7,503 nt of DNA from Bacillota bacterium. Lineage in GTDB: Bacteria > Bacillota > Desulfitobacteriia > Desulfitobacteriales > JAJXUE01. Below the pieces are notes generated by a model, which saw nothing but the letters and a program-made list of their open reading frames with translations, was not told where the DNA came from and did not search any database. Of this stretch, positions 5,169-7,503 are shown in pieces. The stretch spans positions 1-7,503 of the forward strand of contig JAJYNB010000313.1 of assembly GCA_021786555.1 (NCBI GenBank), read 5' to 3'. Numbering within the stretch: the stretch's first letter is position 1; every line of letters starts with the position of its first letter. The translations under genes and the position numbers were made by a program.

Positions 5169-6281
5169 TTGCTGGCGAGGTTGAAAGCAGGTCTGAGAAC
5201 AACTGAAGGCAGGTTAAAAGCCTTTATCGTTGTTTCCGGCTCTGCCATTTTATTCTTGGCGCTGACCATCGGCGCCCTGGAACTGACCAATACCCCTGTC
5301 TTTTGCTCCAGCTGCCATGAGATGCAGCCCGAGTACTACACCTGGAGAGGCTCGGCCCATAATCAAATCGCTTGTGTAGAATGTCACATACAGCCGGGAG
5401 CCGCGAACCTGGTTAAACACAAAATTGAGTCTCTAAATCAACTCTACCTGCATCTAACCGGCACTTTCGTAACTCCGATTGCCATTAAGGATCCAATCCC
5501 GAACTCTGTGTGCGAAGGCTGTCATGACATGACCAAAAGGGTTACCACACCCTCAGAGGACATTAAGTTTCCGCACACTACCCACCTGAACAAGAATGTG
5601 CAGTGTGTGACCTGCCACGGCGGGGTGGTGCACGGGAGTATCGAGGAAAAAGGGTTTACGGCCATGACCGATTACACTAAGTGGAACGCGCCTGTTGGCA
5701 CCGCTTATGTATCCGGCCCGGCCTCCAAGTATTTTACCAAGCTGCAAATGAAGGACTGCATTCAGTGCCACCAGGAAAACGGAGCTCCCACAAGCTGTGA
5801 GACCTGTCATTCCAAGAGGATCAAGCCCCAGTCCCATGTCACTGTAAGCTGGCTCACCCTCCATGGTCCGCAAGCTGAGAAGGATATCCAGTCCTGTAAC
5901 CAGTGCCATTCGGTGACGCTGAAATACGGCGCCATTCCAACTGATAATTTTAGCGCGAAGGATTACGCGAGGGCCAATACCTTCTGCAACGGCTGCCATA
6001 GTCAAAGGCCGGCCGGACATACCGCGACCTGGCGGGCAATTCACCCGGGGCCGGCCAAAGCTGACCCTAACGGCTGCCTCACGTGCCACGATGAGAACCC
6101 GGCCCGTAATGGCAGCACCACCCCAACCAGAACATTTTGCGGCAGATGTCATTTTGACAAGCACGCACCCCCGAAATTTCACCCTGTCCCGGTTCCGCCT
6201 ACCGGTTACCAGCGGAGTTTGTGCGGGACCTGCCACAACAGCAGAATTTGTGAAAACTGTCACCAAAACACCGGCACCTAG
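5169..6281 (+). CDS. Membrane-anchored dodecaheme cytochrome c, NapC/NirT-like N-terminus (copy 2)
   Basis: A 370-residue paralogue of the protein at 125-1231, alike along its whole length. Membrane anchor at about 18-38; twelve CxxCH sites at 46, 69, 115, 146, 197, 210, 243, 273, 303, 324, 352 and 361. The N-terminal FCSSCHEM and CVECHIQPG signature again points to a NapC/NirT-type quinol-oxidising module, with eight more hemes added. Differences from copy 1 include a small insertion (around GPASKY, 183-188) between hemes 4 and 5, a shorter N-terminus and a different C-terminal tail. The start is TTG, supported by AGAGGGTGA 5 nt upstream and by alignment with copy 1; no ATG or GTG is nearer. 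A TTG start may keep expression lower or tied to the leader ORF. The TPR gene follows after 27 nt. Heme content is certain; the electron donor and acceptor are inferred. Confidence 0.92.
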   Translation: MLARLKAGLRTTEGRLKAFIVVSGSAILFLALTIGALELTNTPVFCSSCHEMQPEYYTWRGSAHNQIACVECHIQPGAANLVKHKIESLNQLYLHLTGTFVTPIAIKDPIPNSVCEGCHDMTKRVTTPSEDIKFPHTTHLNKNVQCVTCHGGVVHGSIEEKGFTAMTDYTKWNAPVGTAYVSGPASKYFTKLQMKDCIQCHQENGAPTSCETCHSKRIKPQSHVTVSWLTLHGPQAEKDIQSCNQCHSVTLKYGAIPTDNFSAKDYARANTFCNGCHSQRPAGHTATWRAIHPGPAKADPNGCLTCHDENPARNGSTTPTRTFCGRCHFDKHAPPKFHPVPVPPTGYQRSLCGTCHNSRICENCHQNTGT

Positions 6282-6308
6282 ACCCTGGACAACATAAGGA
6301 GGATGAAC

Positions 6309-7028
6309 ATGACTGAATTATCCATGCCGGCGTCAGAGCCGCAAAATACCCCGAGTTCTCCCAATGAAAATCTCAAGAAGTCCGAATCGGTAAGTTTGGG
6401 CAAAGGAATTGGGATTATCTTGCTGGTTACAGTTCTCCTGGCCGGGATTGGGTTGGGAATTGGCAAATTCTTCTTTTGGAGCAGGTATGACACAGGCACC
6501 AAGCTGGACCACGAATTTGCTGATAACATGGCTAAAGTCAAGGCAGACCCCACCAACCCAATTAACCACGTGCAGCTGGGTTGGGATTACTACCTGATGA
6601 ATAAAAACGACAACGCAGTGGGTGAGTACAAAAAAGCCCTCTCCCTGGACCCGAAAAACTATGCAGCCCAGTATGACATTGGTCTTGCCTATATGAGCTT
6701 GAAACAGTACGACCAGGCGGTGGAAAGCCTGAAAAAAGCGATTCAAATTGTACCGGAGGCTTTTCCGCCCCATTTAAACCTGGGGATCAGTTATTTTAAA
6801 ATCACAAAATATGACGATGCCTTAAAGGAATTGGCCCTAGCCTACAAATCCAACCCGGGTTCGCCCGAGACCATGTACTGGCGCGGCATGGTTTACGAAA
6901 AGCAGGGCAAGATTCAAGAGGCGCTCAAAGAATACGAAACTGCAATTAACTTCGCCCCTGACTATAAAGATGCCAGAGATGCCTACGCGCGGGTATCAAA
7001 GCTCGTAAAAAATAACGAAAAATCATAA
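6309..7028 (+). CDS. Membrane-anchored TPR protein (copy 2)
   Basis: A 239-residue paralogue of the protein at 1258-1953; by eye about four in five residues are the same from the membrane segment on. The N-terminal tail is longer and unlike copy 1 apart from the MPAS motif. The membrane segment is at about 33-57, and four TPRs plus a capping helix run from about 83 to 234, ending in an added NNEKS tail. The start is placed at ATG 6309, 6 nt after AAGGAGG (6296-6302) and aligned with copy 1; an in-frame ATG at 6303 touches the ribosome site and is unlikely. It follows the second dodecaheme gene exactly as in copy 1, so the two proteins probably work together. Role inferred as scaffold or assembly factor. 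Confidence 0.9.
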   Translation: MTELSMPASEPQNTPSSPNENLKKSESVSLGKGIGIILLVTVLLAGIGLGIGKFFFWSRYDTGTKLDHEFADNMAKVKADPTNPINHVQLGWDYYLMNKNDNAVGEYKKALSLDPKNYAAQYDIGLAYMSLKQYDQAVESLKKAIQIVPEAFPPHLNLGISYFKITKYDDALKELALAYKSNPGSPETMYWRGMVYEKQGKIQEALKEYETAINFAPDYKDARDAYARVSKLVKNNEKS

Positions 7029-7042
7029 CGAAAGAGGGTGAA

Positions 7043-7070
7043 CGGCCCTGCCTGGTTGGGCAACGGGCCG
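7043..7070 (+). promoter_or_regulatory. Hairpin between ribosome site and start of the second NHL gene
   Basis: CGGCCC (7043-7048) pairs with GGGCCG (7065-7070), and TGCC (7049-7052) pairs with GGCA (7059-7062) across a 2-nt bulge. The only good Shine-Dalgarno sequence, GAGGGTG (7034-7040), lies 38 nt before the ATG at 7079. With the hairpin folded the effective distance is about 10 nt, as in copy 1. An in-frame TAG at 7073 rules out an earlier start. Compared with copy 1, these bases look like an insertion in the spacer. Confidence 0.6.
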
Positions 7071-7078
7071 GGTAGAAT

Positions 7079-7503
7079 ATGGCGAGTGTTGAGGCAGTTA
7101 AACCGAAGAGACAAATAAAAAAGCGGGATATTAAGATTGCTATTCTGATTATCGCTCCGGTCATGGGTGCTATTTTCGCATATTTCTTCTGGATGGGGCA
7201 GAACCCCTTTGTCAAGGTGGGCAGCGTGATTGGACCGGTTACCCCTCCCGCTCCCCTGTTTGGGATTTATGGATCCGGAACTATGGGACCGCTGAAAAAC
7301 CCCATGGGTGTAGTTGAGTCCAGCCGCAAAGTGTTTATCTCGGATACAGGGAACCACCGGATAGCGGTTTTTGATTATGACGGCAATCCCCTGTATACAT
7401 TTGGCAAAGAAGGGAAAGACAAGGGCCAGTTTGGTTTTCCTTATGGCATTACGGTGGACAACTCAGGGCTTATTTATGTAGCAGACCTGTACAACGATAA
7501 TAT
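7079..7503 (+). CDS. Membrane-anchored NHL-repeat protein, 3' end outside window (copy 2)
   Basis: The first 141 codons of a paralogue of the protein at 1987-3006, cut by the window edge. The basic start (KRQIKKRD, 10-17) and membrane segment (about 18-38) are conserved, followed by a Pro-rich linker and the first NHL repeats (NPMGVVE, VFISDTGNHRIAVFD, FPYGITVDNSGLIYVAD). About 198 more residues are expected, by comparison with copy 1, to finish a six-bladed propeller. The ATG at 7079 is fixed by an in-frame stop at 7073 and alignment with copy 1. The distance to the ribosome site is unusual (see the hairpin at 7043-7070). Likely partner of the preceding cytochrome and TPR proteins. Confidence 0.9.
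   Translation, partial: MASVEAVKPKRQIKKRDIKIAILIIAPVMGAIFAYFFWMGQNPFVKVGSVIGPVTPPAPLFGIYGSGTMGPLKNPMGVVESSRKVFISDTGNHRIAVFDYDGNPLYTFGKEGKDKGQFGFPYGITVDNSGLIYVADLYNDN

Larger units (their letters stand above)
5169..7503 (+). repeat. Diverged duplicate of the three-gene block at 125-2414
   Basis: Gene order, sizes and spacing of dodecaheme cytochrome, TPR and NHL are the same as at 125-2414 and the proteins align throughout. The DNA differs at many third positions and in all intergenic stretches, so the duplication is old and not a recent or assembly-made repeat. The single hexaheme gene and its terminators lie between the copies. Confidence 0.95.

Noticed and set aside
6303..6308. ATG 6303 as start of the second TPR gene
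   Set aside because: It directly touches AAGGAGG, leaving no spacer; ATG 6309 has normal spacing and matches copy 1.
7038..7118. GTG-started 26-codon ORF overlapping the start of the second NHL gene
   Set aside because: The GTG is part of the ribosome site itself and has no Shine-Dalgarno of its own.

Overview
This window carries a multiheme cytochrome locus that looks like part of an extracellular electron transfer system. It most likely comes from a Gram-positive, spore-forming member of the Clostridia (Bacillota, Peptococcaceae/Thermincola-like). That assignment rests on strong GGAGG-type ribosome binding sites, GTG and TTG starts backed by good Shine-Dalgarno sequences, classic T-tract terminators, a cluster of Spo0A-like boxes, and the absence of any outer-membrane porin or lipoprotein gene. 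It is an inference; no taxonomic marker gene is present.

Layout, all genes on the + strand. (1) 1-104: three successive hairpins just before the first gene, resembling the right end of an IS200/IS605-type element. (2) 125-3006: a three-gene block of a membrane-anchored dodecaheme NapC/NirT-like cytochrome, a membrane-anchored TPR protein and a membrane-anchored six-bladed NHL beta-propeller, ending in an 18-bp hairpin over the NHL stop codon. (3) 3165-4661: a secreted hexaheme cytochrome with CxxCHxxH motifs and an inserted beta-rich domain, followed by two tandem intrinsic terminators. (4) 4790-5168: an AT-rich regulatory region with several Spo0A-box-like heptamers, a perfect 21-bp inverted repeat that brackets the terminators, and a 26-codon leader ORF. 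(5) 5169-7503: a second, diverged copy of the three-gene block, whose NHL gene is cut by the window end.

Working model (inference): the dodecaheme protein takes electrons from the quinone pool at the cytoplasmic membrane and passes them outward. The secreted hexaheme protein is the best candidate for a filament-type or cell-surface cytochrome (OmcS/OmcE-like in heme number and CxxCHxxH spacing, not demonstrably homologous from sequence reading alone). The TPR and NHL proteins would be membrane-tethered scaffolds or assembly factors. The block is duplicated with different leader regions on each copy, which suggests two differently regulated versions of the same machine.
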